IMG/VR virus record: IMGVR_UViG_3300046011_006760 | Span: 1-53,854 of that record | Origin: a virus | Length of the DNA: 53,854 bases | Direction: 5' to 3' (one strand) | Part shown: positions 20,647-27,599 of the stretch, piece after piece | Layout of the letters: each line of letters begins with the position of its first letter | Numbering within the stretch: the stretch's first letter is position 1 | Notes under the pieces: generated by a model | Database searches by the model: none | What the model was told of the DNA's origin: nothing | The model's input: the letters and a program-made list of their open reading frames with translations, nothing else | Position numbers and translations under genes: made by a program

Positions 20647-21271
20647 ATCTGGTATTTATAAAATAACGAATAAAAATAATGGTCGTTATTATATTGGAAG
20701 TTCCGTAAATATTAATAATAGATGGAATGAACACAAACGCACGTTAAAACAACACAAACATGATAATCACTTTCTACAAAAGTCATGGAATAAACATGGT
20801 GAAGAATCATTTTTATTTGAAATTATTGAATATGTTTTAGATTTAGATAAATTATTAGAACGTGAACAATACTATTTAGATTTAATAACACATAATAAAA
20901 AAATAACTTATAATTTATGTAAGACAGCTGGGAATATGTTAGGGTTTAAACATACAGAAGAATCTAAAAATAAGATGTCTAATAGTCGTATTGGTAATAA
21001 AAATAGTTTAGGGTTTAAACACACAGAAGAAACTAAAAATAAGATGTCTAAATCTCATTTTGGTCTTAAACATGATGATAAAACAATTAGTTTACTAATT
21101 AATATAGGTAAAAAAAATGATTTAAAATCAAAAAAATTTAATAGTAAAATTTCTGATGATATAAGAACAGAACTAATAAATAAATATAGTTCTGGTTCTT
21201 ATTCAACTAGAAAACTTAGCGTTTTATATAATATTAGTAAATCAACAATATGGAATATTGTTAGAAAATAA
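20636..21271 (+). CDS. GIY-YIG homing endonuclease with NUMOD3 repeats
   Basis: A 211-residue protein starting at ATG 20636 (MKIKSGIYKITN); other in-frame ATG/TTG codons just upstream add only a few residues. SGIYKITNKNNGRYYIGSSV is the GIY-YIG core, with the conserved Arg in NNRWNEHKR and Glu in LEREQYYLD. Two NUMOD3 DNA-binding repeats follow (LGFKHTEESKNKMSNSRIG and LGFKHTEETKNKMSKSHFG). A C-terminal helix-turn-helix has YSTRKLSVLYNISKSTIWNI. This is the full I-TevI-like free-standing homing endonuclease layout. Its stop codon lies almost at the edge of the primase relic. Confidence 0.95.
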   Translation: MKIKSGIYKITNKNNGRYYIGSSVNINNRWNEHKRTLKQHKHDNHFLQKSWNKHGEESFLFEIIEYVLDLDKLLEREQYYLDLITHNKKITYNLCKTAGNMLGFKHTEESKNKMSNSRIGNKNSLGFKHTEETKNKMSKSHFGLKHDDKTISLLINIGKKNDLKSKKFNSKISDDIRTELINKYSSGSYSTRKLSVLYNISKSTIWNIVRK

Positions 21272-21275
21272 CAGT

Positions 21276-21338
21276 ATCGTGGTTGTGTTTTCTAGGGTCA
21301 CCTAAAAAACTTTCAAATATGCTAGCTAAGTAATTCAT
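21276..21338 (-). pseudogene. Relic of the 5' end of the primase gene
   Basis: From ATG 21336-21338 the minus strand encodes MNYLASIFESFLGDPRKHNHD. The intact primase begins MSNYLLSIFESFLGEPRKHN. Similarity stops at about codon 20, where cassette 2 begins; the frame then runs into a stop at 21261. The upstream -7 box is duplicated too. It is the original gene start, stranded when the cassette and a new 5' end were inserted. Confidence 0.88.
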
Positions 21339-21342
21339 CTAG

Positions 21343-21350
21343 CAAATATA
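21343..21350 (-). promoter_or_regulatory. Stranded -7 box upstream of the primase relic
   Basis: The minus strand reads TATATTTG, 5 nt before the relic ATG, as a duplicate of the box at 20322-20329. If active it would transcribe the relic and the antisense of cassette 2. Confidence 0.5.
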
Positions 21351-21377
21351 CTAATAAAAAATTATATTTACAATAAT

Positions 21378-22034
21378 TTATTTATTTTCATTTTCTAAAT
21401 TTCTTTTGTTGAAATAAGCTAGACCACATACGTAGGCATCTGAAGTATCAAAAGTTTCTTTTTTAAGTTTGTTGTTTTTATCATAAAACCAACTAATCTG
21501 TGGTTCTAATTCAGCAACTTTTTCCCATAAAACATATTTTTTATCAATATCAAAAGGGTAACCACCAAAAAGAACTGGTGTGTTTTTTGATATTTGTTTT
21601 TCTGTTAAGGGTGTACCATCTTTTTTAGTAGTTCTAACCGCCATTAAATCTGGAAAAGCGTATTTACGAGCATCATAAGATGAAATAAATTCTGGAACAA
21701 CACCCAATGTATCGTATACCGATTTAGATATCATACCATTGAACCTTAAAAGAGTGGCAATTGTATATACGTTATTTGATTGAAGAAGAGGTTCTTCAAT
21801 GATTACTTTAGTTATACCAAAATCAGCATAATTTGATAAGAACTCACTTTCAAAAATTTCAACTTTTCTAAAAAGTTCTTCCATTTTATCTGTAGGTTTT
21901 GGTTTAACTTTAGGACTGACATGGTGTAATAGTTTAATATCACCCTTATTACCTTTGTCCTCAAAAAGTGCAATACCTATAGTAGATGTAGATACATCCA
22001 ATGCTAATAAAAATTGTGGTTCTTTTTCTTCCAT
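21378..22034 (-). CDS. RuvC-like Holliday junction resolvase
   Basis: A 218-residue RNase H-fold protein. FLLALDVSTSTIGIALF (residues 8-24) has the first catalytic Asp13 in the RuvC-like DxSTxxxG strand. KVIIEEPLLQSNNVYT (76-91) supplies Glu80/Glu81 and the QSN helix. FDTSDAYVCGLAYF (195-208) gives the C-terminal acidic pair (Asp196, Asp199) in the DxxDAxxxA helix. Such resolvases cut recombination intermediates so that branched DNA can be packaged, replacing the T4 gp49 role. It stands alone between the terminator at 22054-22085 and the stranded primase promoter. Confidence 0.85.
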   Translation of the reverse strand: MEEKEPQFLLALDVSTSTIGIALFEDKGNKGDIKLLHHVSPKVKPKPTDKMEELFRKVEIFESEFLSNYADFGITKVIIEEPLLQSNNVYTIATLLRFNGMISKSVYDTLGVVPEFISSYDARKYAFPDLMAVRTTKKDGTPLTEKQISKNTPVLFGGYPFDIDKKYVLWEKVAELEPQISWFYDKNNKLKKETFDTSDAYVCGLAYFNKRNLENENK

Positions 22035-22053
22035 ATAACTTTTTTATAGTAAT

Positions 22054-22085
22054 TTAAGACTTTATTGTGAAAAATAAAGTCTTAA
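22054..22085 (-). terminator. Terminator hairpin at the end of the tail module
   Basis: TTAAGACTTTATT (22054-22066) pairs with AATAAAGTCTTAA (22073-22085), a perfect 13-bp stem with a 6-nt loop, overlapping the stop codon of the 400-aa tail gene. Confidence 0.75.
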
Positions 22086-23284
22086 ACACTAATTTTTATT
22101 GAAAGAGCTAAAAATTCATTTATATTTTTAGATATTTGTCGGTCAGGTTTAGCATAAGCTATTAAATTACCAACATCATCATATAAACCAACTTCAGAAA
22201 TTCTAGGGATATCATCAAATTCAAATGTAGGGTTAGTTGATGACCCAAATTCACCTCTATCAGCAATACAATTAACTATTTGGTAAACACCTGTTGATTG
22301 ACTATCGAAACTAACTGTTGTTGCTGTACTAGCTGATGATGTAAAATTATTAACAATTGTAGGGTCCGTAATAACGATAAAACCTTTATCTAAATACGCT
22401 ATACCAACTAAGGTATCCGCTGTTAATGATAAATTTGTATTTGTTTGATAATTATATGCTTTTTTACCGTTATAACTAAAAGGTCTGTTTGTGTTATAAC
22501 CAGTAGCCCAACTTAAACTAGAATCACCACCATTTGGTGTTTTTATTGAATCACAAACTAACATAGATACATTGTTACCAAACATACTACTTTTAAGGTT
22601 ACCATCGGTTAACAAACTATCCATTATATTTAATGGTTGTGTGTTATACTGATAAGTAGAATAAATAGTATATGTTCCAGCACTAGTTGGTAATTCAATT
22701 TTTAAAGATTTACCATCTATCAATTCACCATAAGTAGAATCGTTAATAGCAATTGCCACAATTTTATTAACCGCGAACCCGCTAAATGCTGTATTCGCGT
22801 ATCCGTTATTTGTTGCCGTTGTTGATGTAAATGTGGTAAAGTTTGTATCGTTTATCGGTAACCCAAAAGAATAATATAAATTTGTTTTACTATCAGTAGT
22901 GTAATCTGTTCTATTGATAACAGAAAAACTTAAATTACTACCACTTATTGTTGTGTAACCAATTAATTCTGATTCTGTTAAAATATTTGTAGATTGTGTA
23001 CCTACAGATTTAGTTAGTAATCCACTAGTATTAACTATAAGTGGATTTTTAATACCTGTAACTTTAGTTGTACTATTATTGTTAGTGTTATTAACACCTA
23101 TATCACCAGCTATACTAGGTACTTCACCTGTTCCTAAGGATAGATTGGTGTAGTAGTTAGCATCTGAATCACCCAAACTAAAAGTTTTTATTAAACCATT
23201 ATTTGTTGAAATCATTTTTTGTCTGCCTATCGGTGTTAATTTAGCAGTTAATGTAAGTGTTGTGGCTGTATTGTTATATCCCAT
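22082..23284 (-). CDS. Tail fibre/collar-like virion protein (400 aa)
   Basis: The N-terminus has LTLTAKLTPIGRQKMISTNN and FSLGDSDANYYTN, and the C-terminus has PRISEVGLYDDVGNLIAYAK. The upstream 715-aa protein has the same two landmarks: KLTQKGREQLAQGK...WAVGDSELNY and IKITEVGIYDSSNNLV. The C-terminal pattern (I/V)(S/T)EVG(L/I)YD resembles the E(I/V)GxYDxxGxLI strand of P2-type tail-fibre N-terminal domains. The body is rich in Thr, Asn and Ser, typical of fibres. It is the last gene of the tail module; the 12-nt gap to the upstream gene implies co-transcription. It is probably a tail-tip or fibre-attachment protein. Confidence 0.65.
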   Translation of the reverse strand: MGYNNTATTLTLTAKLTPIGRQKMISTNNGLIKTFSLGDSDANYYTNLSLGTGEVPSIAGDIGVNNTNNNSTTKVTGIKNPLIVNTSGLLTKSVGTQSTNILTESELIGYTTISGSNLSFSVINRTDYTTDSKTNLYYSFGLPINDTNFTTFTSTTATNNGYANTAFSGFAVNKIVAIAINDSTYGELIDGKSLKIELPTSAGTYTIYSTYQYNTQPLNIMDSLLTDGNLKSSMFGNNVSMLVCDSIKTPNGGDSSLSWATGYNTNRPFSYNGKKAYNYQTNTNLSLTADTLVGIAYLDKGFIVITDPTIVNNFTSSASTATTVSFDSQSTGVYQIVNCIADRGEFGSSTNPTFEFDDIPRISEVGLYDDVGNLIAYAKPDRQISKNINEFLALSIKISV

Positions 23285-23296
23285 TTTTTTATTATA

Positions 23297-25444
23297 TTAA
23301 AAATCCATACTTAATTCTAGCATTATTGTGTTACCTCCAGATAAAGGAATAGGTGTTGATAATTTACCGATACAAACTAAATTATTACTAGAATCATAAA
23401 TACCAACCTCAGTTATTTTTATTGTAGCTGGGTTAGTAGCTGGATTAGTACTTCTAGTTGGGTTTGTAGTAGAGTCAAACTGACCCGCATTTACCGTAAT
23501 GTTAAAAATTGTTTTGTAAATTGTTGCACCAATGTACGTTGTTAAATTACCATAGAAAAATCTTTCATCACCAAATTGTAAATAAGTAGGGTTTGTATTT
23601 GCTGGTAAATTTAAAGATTGTATCGCATTATATGTTGTTGCGTTGTTATCTTTTAATTTATCTAAAATAAAACCAGTGATATTAGAGTTTTGATTTTCTA
23701 ATAATTTAGGGTCTATCGTTTTGTTAGCAACAGATGTGATAGCTGTTGATGTAAAATCATATTGTTTCCAACTACCAGATGCTGGTCTTGTTGTTGATTC
23801 AGCAACTATTTGATACAATAGCTTAAATGTATCAGCATAAAAACCATACCCATCATAATCAACATTTTCTATCTTACGCATATAAGTTAATAAATCAGTC
23901 CCATTTATTCTAAACGCAACATCTTTTGCTGTCGATGTGTTGTTTGTGATTTTTATATATTTTTGACATGATAGTGAAGTAGTTAAACCACTATTGTAAT
24001 TGTTTTCTAATGCGTATGAAATATACATAGTTTCACCAACTGCTAACACACCTGTAGAAGTACCACCAGATGGTGCTTGTAACACAGCTGATAATTCTGG
24101 TAATGTCCAGTTTCTATTTGATTTGTATGACATAGCTGAAACAATTTCATCATCAGTAAACACAACTGTTTTTAGTTGTGGGAATACTTTACCAACAACA
24201 TTAGCCGTTAAACCAGTGTTTATTTTTGTTGGGTCCTCGATTAAATCAATATATTCAATATCAGTATTTGTTATGTATTTAGTACTACCAGACCCTATAA
24301 AATTCATACCCATACTAGTACCACTAGCAGTGGCACCTGTTGTTCTATGATACATTAAGTCAGGTAATGTAATGTTTAAATATTTACCTGATGTTAAATC
24401 AGTGTAAAAATATTCACCATATAAATTAGAAATTGTGTTATTTGTATAATGAACTATTGATATAGATTTGCTTACATCGTCTAAATAACTTAAACCAACA
24501 CCATCACATGTTGCTGGACCTGTCGTGCTATCAGATTCACAATCAATTTCAAAATATGGTTGTTTTTGTCCTAAGAAATTATAAGAACCAAATTTAGTAT
24601 AATCTTCATATAAATTTGTAGATGTTAAACCAGTGATACCAGCTATATTTTCACACCAAACATTATTCATATTCCAAACGGGAACATCTGAACATGTTAC
24701 ATTGTTAGCTGAATCAAAAGATAAAGTACCAGTATCCCAATAAGCTGTTGTATTACCAGTTGCTATCGTATTATAAACCTCACCACCTCTATAAACAATA
24801 ACTTGATTAGTGGTTGTTTGTGAAGAAAAATTAGGTAAGTTTCTATCTAAAGTTAAAGTATTCGTACCTACTGATTGAACCTTATACCATAAATTAGGTA
24901 GTGGTTTTGTGTTCGCGTTAACTGTTATGTTACCAGCGCTAGTATTAGACGATTTTAACAAAATTAAATCACCAACGTTAATTGTACTTCCAGTTGGTAT
25001 TGTTATGTTCAATACAGTACCACCAGTTAATACATTATTTGATACAGTGGTTGTGAATGGTGTATAAGTACTACCAGTTAAAGTTGTATATATACCACCA
25101 GAATTAGAGAAAAAACCTCTTTCTGTTGCAGCATTGTTTACTTGTGCTTTGATAACATTTAAAACGCTAGCATCTATAGTGTTTAAAGGACTAGACGCAT
25201 TGCTAGGTTTAACAAAATATTTAAGATTAGGTTCTCTATCTACTGGTCTCATAACAACACTTGTTGCAGATAATGAAACATCTGTTGGGTTTGCGTCTAC
25301 GTTAGCTTCCCTAACATAATTTAATTCAGAATCACCAACAGCCCAATATGTAAAATTTAATTTACCTTGTGCTAATTGTTCTCTACCTTTTTGTGTTAAT
25401 TTAATGCTAACAAACGGGCTAGTACTTTGTATTATATAACTCAT
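23297..25444 (-). CDS. Tail fibre/collar-like virion protein (715 aa)
   Basis: A longer relative of the 400-aa protein downstream. The shared N-terminal block is VSIKLTQKGREQLAQGKLNF plus YWAVGDSELNY (about residues 12-43), and the shared C-terminal block is ITEVGIYDSSNNLVCIGKLS (about residues 680-700). The middle is Thr/Asn/Ser-rich with possible beta-sandwich repeats. It has its own ATATTTAT element 30 nt before the ATG. The pair probably arose by duplication and now occupies adjacent positions in the baseplate or fibres. Exact role unknown. Confidence 0.65.
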   Translation of the reverse strand: MSYIIQSTSPFVSIKLTQKGREQLAQGKLNFTYWAVGDSELNYVREANVDANPTDVSLSATSVVMRPVDREPNLKYFVKPSNASSPLNTIDASVLNVIKAQVNNAATERGFFSNSGGIYTTLTGSTYTPFTTTVSNNVLTGGTVLNITIPTGSTINVGDLILLKSSNTSAGNITVNANTKPLPNLWYKVQSVGTNTLTLDRNLPNFSSQTTTNQVIVYRGGEVYNTIATGNTTAYWDTGTLSFDSANNVTCSDVPVWNMNNVWCENIAGITGLTSTNLYEDYTKFGSYNFLGQKQPYFEIDCESDSTTGPATCDGVGLSYLDDVSKSISIVHYTNNTISNLYGEYFYTDLTSGKYLNITLPDLMYHRTTGATASGTSMGMNFIGSGSTKYITNTDIEYIDLIEDPTKINTGLTANVVGKVFPQLKTVVFTDDEIVSAMSYKSNRNWTLPELSAVLQAPSGGTSTGVLAVGETMYISYALENNYNSGLTTSLSCQKYIKITNNTSTAKDVAFRINGTDLLTYMRKIENVDYDGYGFYADTFKLLYQIVAESTTRPASGSWKQYDFTSTAITSVANKTIDPKLLENQNSNITGFILDKLKDNNATTYNAIQSLNLPANTNPTYLQFGDERFFYGNLTTYIGATIYKTIFNITVNAGQFDSTTNPTRSTNPATNPATIKITEVGIYDSSNNLVCIGKLSTPIPLSGGNTIMLELSMDF

Positions 25445-25473
25445 AATTTTGTTTTGTCTTTTATCTTTATTTT

Positions 25474-25487
25474 AATTATAAATATGC
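25474..25487 (-). promoter_or_regulatory. Recurrent GCATATTTATAATT element before the 715-aa gene
   Basis: The minus strand reads GCATATTTATAATT, 30 nt upstream of the ATG at 25444, between two virion genes. Its long distance from the start suits a promoter better than a translation signal. Confidence 0.4.
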
Positions 25488-25501
25488 AATTGTAAAGAAT
25501 A

Positions 25502-27031
25502 TTAATATGAATTTATCGAATTCGTTGCAATTGTTATTGGTATTATATCACTATATGAATAACTATTGATAATGTTGCCACAAATAGTCTCATAATTTTT
25601 ATCATTTTTAACTCTATAAAATAACCTATCACCATAAGTGTAACCAGAAACTGGGAAATCAACACTATAAAAAGGTGAACCAACGTAATAGTCAGTTATT
25701 GACGAATAAACAATATTTTTAAAATCAACATCTGTAGATAATTGTAATGTAAAATATCCGTTAACTTTATTTGGTGTTGGTGTGACTGACCATGAAGCTG
25801 ATGGGCTTTCAGTTATTATATCACCAACAACACCATCTGGAAAATAAGATATAGTTATGATGTCATTTAAAACAACATCACCATTAAGTATTATTCTTCT
25901 AGGGTTTGATGTTGATTGGTAAAAATCAATCCCATTCGCCAACATAACACCATTAATCATAAGTAAAACTTTGCTAAAATCTATTGGTTTAGCCGATGTA
26001 AATAATTCGTATCTGTTGGTAGTTGTGTTGTAATATACTAAATAATTCCCTTGTCCATTTGTTGCTCCGCTAGGTATCACACTATTTATTTCAATAATGT
26101 CATTTTTTAACGTGTTTGGTGAAGATGAAGTATATATTATAGTCACAACATCTTCAGGGTCCAAAGGTGCATTTAAATAGACAATACTATTACCAGAATA
26201 AGTATAGTCAGCATTTGGTGCTAGAACTAAACCATTTAAAGTTAATATAAAAGGTGTGTCTATTTGAGCAGGAATCCCTATCATTGTGTTATTTTGTTCT
26301 GGTATTAATTCGTTACCATCTTCAAATTCCTCTTCATCAAAATTAATGTTTAATTGGTCAATGTCAGGATAAATTGTGTAATAATTTATTGGTAAGTAAG
26401 ATTGTTGTAAAGAACTGTTGGCCACACTATTACTAGCATTATAACTGAATTGTGGTGTAGCAGCAGCTTCAATAACAGCAAAATAATAATCAAAATTTTT
26501 ATTATAGATACCGTATTCTGAACCACCAACATATTTAGATGTGTCTATTGTATAACCTAATTTACCCATGTAATCAGTACATGCTGAAAAACTATAGAAC
26601 CCTTTTATCATATATTCAGCATCTAGTGTTAATCCAGATGATGGAATTAATTGTGTTGTCGCACTAGCGGTTAATGAAGAATAATATATATTGTTTGACG
26701 AATAACTAGGTATTGCAGTAAAACTATTATTATTTTCTTCAAATTTATATAATTTATAATTAAAAATTGCGTTGTTAATTGTAAAGCTTTCAGTATTTGA
26801 GGTAAAAGTAATTTTTAATGGTATATTTTGAGTTTCACCTGAAATTATATGAGAGTATCCACTAACAGATGTTGCACTTAATACAGTACAATCTAAGGTT
26901 GTTGCACCACTAATATAATATGATGGTGCATTGAAAACACAGATATCTGAACTCATATTAAATATGGTTATATCTTTGTTTCTCAAAGCACTTACATTTG
27001 TTTGTGGGTATATTCTTTCTTGATATCTCAT
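25502..27031 (-). CDS. Virion protein with paired fibre-type domains (509 aa)
   Basis: Residues 1-200 are Thr/Ser/Asn-rich beta structure. Two copies of a fibre-type domain follow: FILTLNGLVLAPNADYTYSG (about residues 260-280) ending DPEDVVTIIYTS, and VLLMINGVMLANGIDFYQST (about 355-375) ending LNDIITISYFPDG. The NGxxLxxGxDYxxxGNxIxxxxxxxxxDxVxVxY pattern is familiar from tail-fibre and baseplate proteins of T4-like phages. The C-terminus may be an Fn3-like domain (TLQLSTDVDFKNIVYSS). There is a 5-nt gap from the 80-aa gene upstream. It is most likely a fibre or baseplate-periphery component. Confidence 0.65.
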   Translation of the reverse strand: MRYQERIYPQTNVSALRNKDITIFNMSSDICVFNAPSYYISGATTLDCTVLSATSVSGYSHIISGETQNIPLKITFTSNTESFTINNAIFNYKLYKFEENNNSFTAIPSYSSNNIYYSSLTASATTQLIPSSGLTLDAEYMIKGFYSFSACTDYMGKLGYTIDTSKYVGGSEYGIYNKNFDYYFAVIEAAATPQFSYNASNSVANSSLQQSYLPINYYTIYPDIDQLNINFDEEEFEDGNELIPEQNNTMIGIPAQIDTPFILTLNGLVLAPNADYTYSGNSIVYLNAPLDPEDVVTIIYTSSSPNTLKNDIIEINSVIPSGATNGQGNYLVYYNTTTNRYELFTSAKPIDFSKVLLMINGVMLANGIDFYQSTSNPRRIILNGDVVLNDIITISYFPDGVVGDIITESPSASWSVTPTPNKVNGYFTLQLSTDVDFKNIVYSSITDYYVGSPFYSVDFPVSGYTYGDRLFYRVKNDKNYETICGNIINSYSYSDIIPITIATNSINSY

Positions 27032-27036
27032 TTTAA

Positions 27037-27279
27037 TTAATAATTGATGTCTATGTTTTGTTCTGTTATACCAATTGGTGGTGTGTAACCAAACGTAAAT
27101 GGTTTAGCTAATCTATTAGTGATTGGTGTTTGTGATAAATTTTGTAAAAAAGCGGTAAAAGCGTATATGTTTATATAATCTTCTCTTTGTATATCAGCTT
27201 CAATACTTTTTGCATAAGTTATCTCACCCTTTATTTCGGTTATAAAATTACCTTGTATGTTTTGTATTAATTGTATCAT
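27037..27279 (-). CDS. Small probable virion protein, 80 aa
   Basis: The N-terminal strand-rich part IQNIQGNFITEIKGEITYAK is followed by YINIYAFTAFLQNLSQTPIT and a Pro/Gly-rich C-terminus. No family is recognised. It lies between the nucleotidyltransferase and the 509-aa fibre-like protein, 5 nt from the latter, and is preceded by an ATATTTAT element immediately before its ATG. A minor tail component is likely by position only. Confidence 0.55.
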   Translation of the reverse strand: MIQLIQNIQGNFITEIKGEITYAKSIEADIQREDYINIYAFTAFLQNLSQTPITNRLAKPFTFGYTPPIGITEQNIDINY

Positions 27280-27280
27280 A

Positions 27281-27294
27281 CTAATAAATATTAT
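27281..27294 (-). promoter_or_regulatory. Recurrent ATAATATTTATTAG element
   Basis: The minus strand reads ATAATATTTATTAG, covering the gap between the nucleotidyltransferase stop and the ATG at 27279. Confidence 0.3.
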
Positions 27295-27599
27295 GGTATT
27301 GGAATATATCCTATGTTATTTTTACCAAACATTACATCCACTTTAACACCAACTTCTTCTCTAATTTTATCTCTAATGTCGGTGTGTATATCATTAAATA
27401 CAATAACGTCATAATCAGATTCTTCATCCCAATAACCATGATTATAACTACCAAAAACAAAAACTTCAGTAGTTAAATATTTTTTTAAACTTTCTTTTAT
27501 TTTTTTAAAAATTTCTTGTTTATCAATAGGTAATTCAGAAAAACTATTAAGTTTACCTCTATTTAATCTTTCTCTACCTTTAATTATAGTTTTATTCAT
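27291..27599 (-). CDS. Minimal nucleotidyltransferase domain protein (102 aa)
   Basis: The motif FVFGSYNHGYWDEESDYDVIVF (residues 47-68) is the GSxxxGxxxxxSDxD signature of the DNA polymerase beta-type nucleotidyltransferase superfamily: Gly50-Ser51, Asp62 and Asp64. VKVDVMF (86-92) supplies the third Asp (Asp88). Stand-alone proteins of this size belong to the minimal nucleotidyltransferase group (MntA-like), which transfer nucleotides to proteins or tRNA and are often toxin-neutralising partners of HEPN proteins. No HEPN gene lies beside it; it is embedded in the tail module and overlaps the 1223-aa virion gene by 8 bases. Substrate unknown. Confidence 0.8.
   Translation of the reverse strand: MNKTIIKGRERLNRGKLNSFSELPIDKQEIFKKIKESLKKYLTTEVFVFGSYNHGYWDEESDYDVIVFNDIHTDIRDKIREEVGVKVDVMFGKNNIGYIPIP

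Larger units (their letters stand above)
20340..21275 (+). mobile_element. Mobile cassette 2 (RHH protein plus GIY-YIG endonuclease)
   Basis: A plus-strand two-gene block between the intact primase 5' end (with its -7 box at 20322) and a diverged copy of the same 5' end and -7 box (21276-21350). The GIY-YIG endonuclease is the likely mobility enzyme. The junction on the right is tight: the endonuclease stop (21269-21271) is within about 5 nt of where similarity to the primase begins, at about codon 20. Confidence 0.75.
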
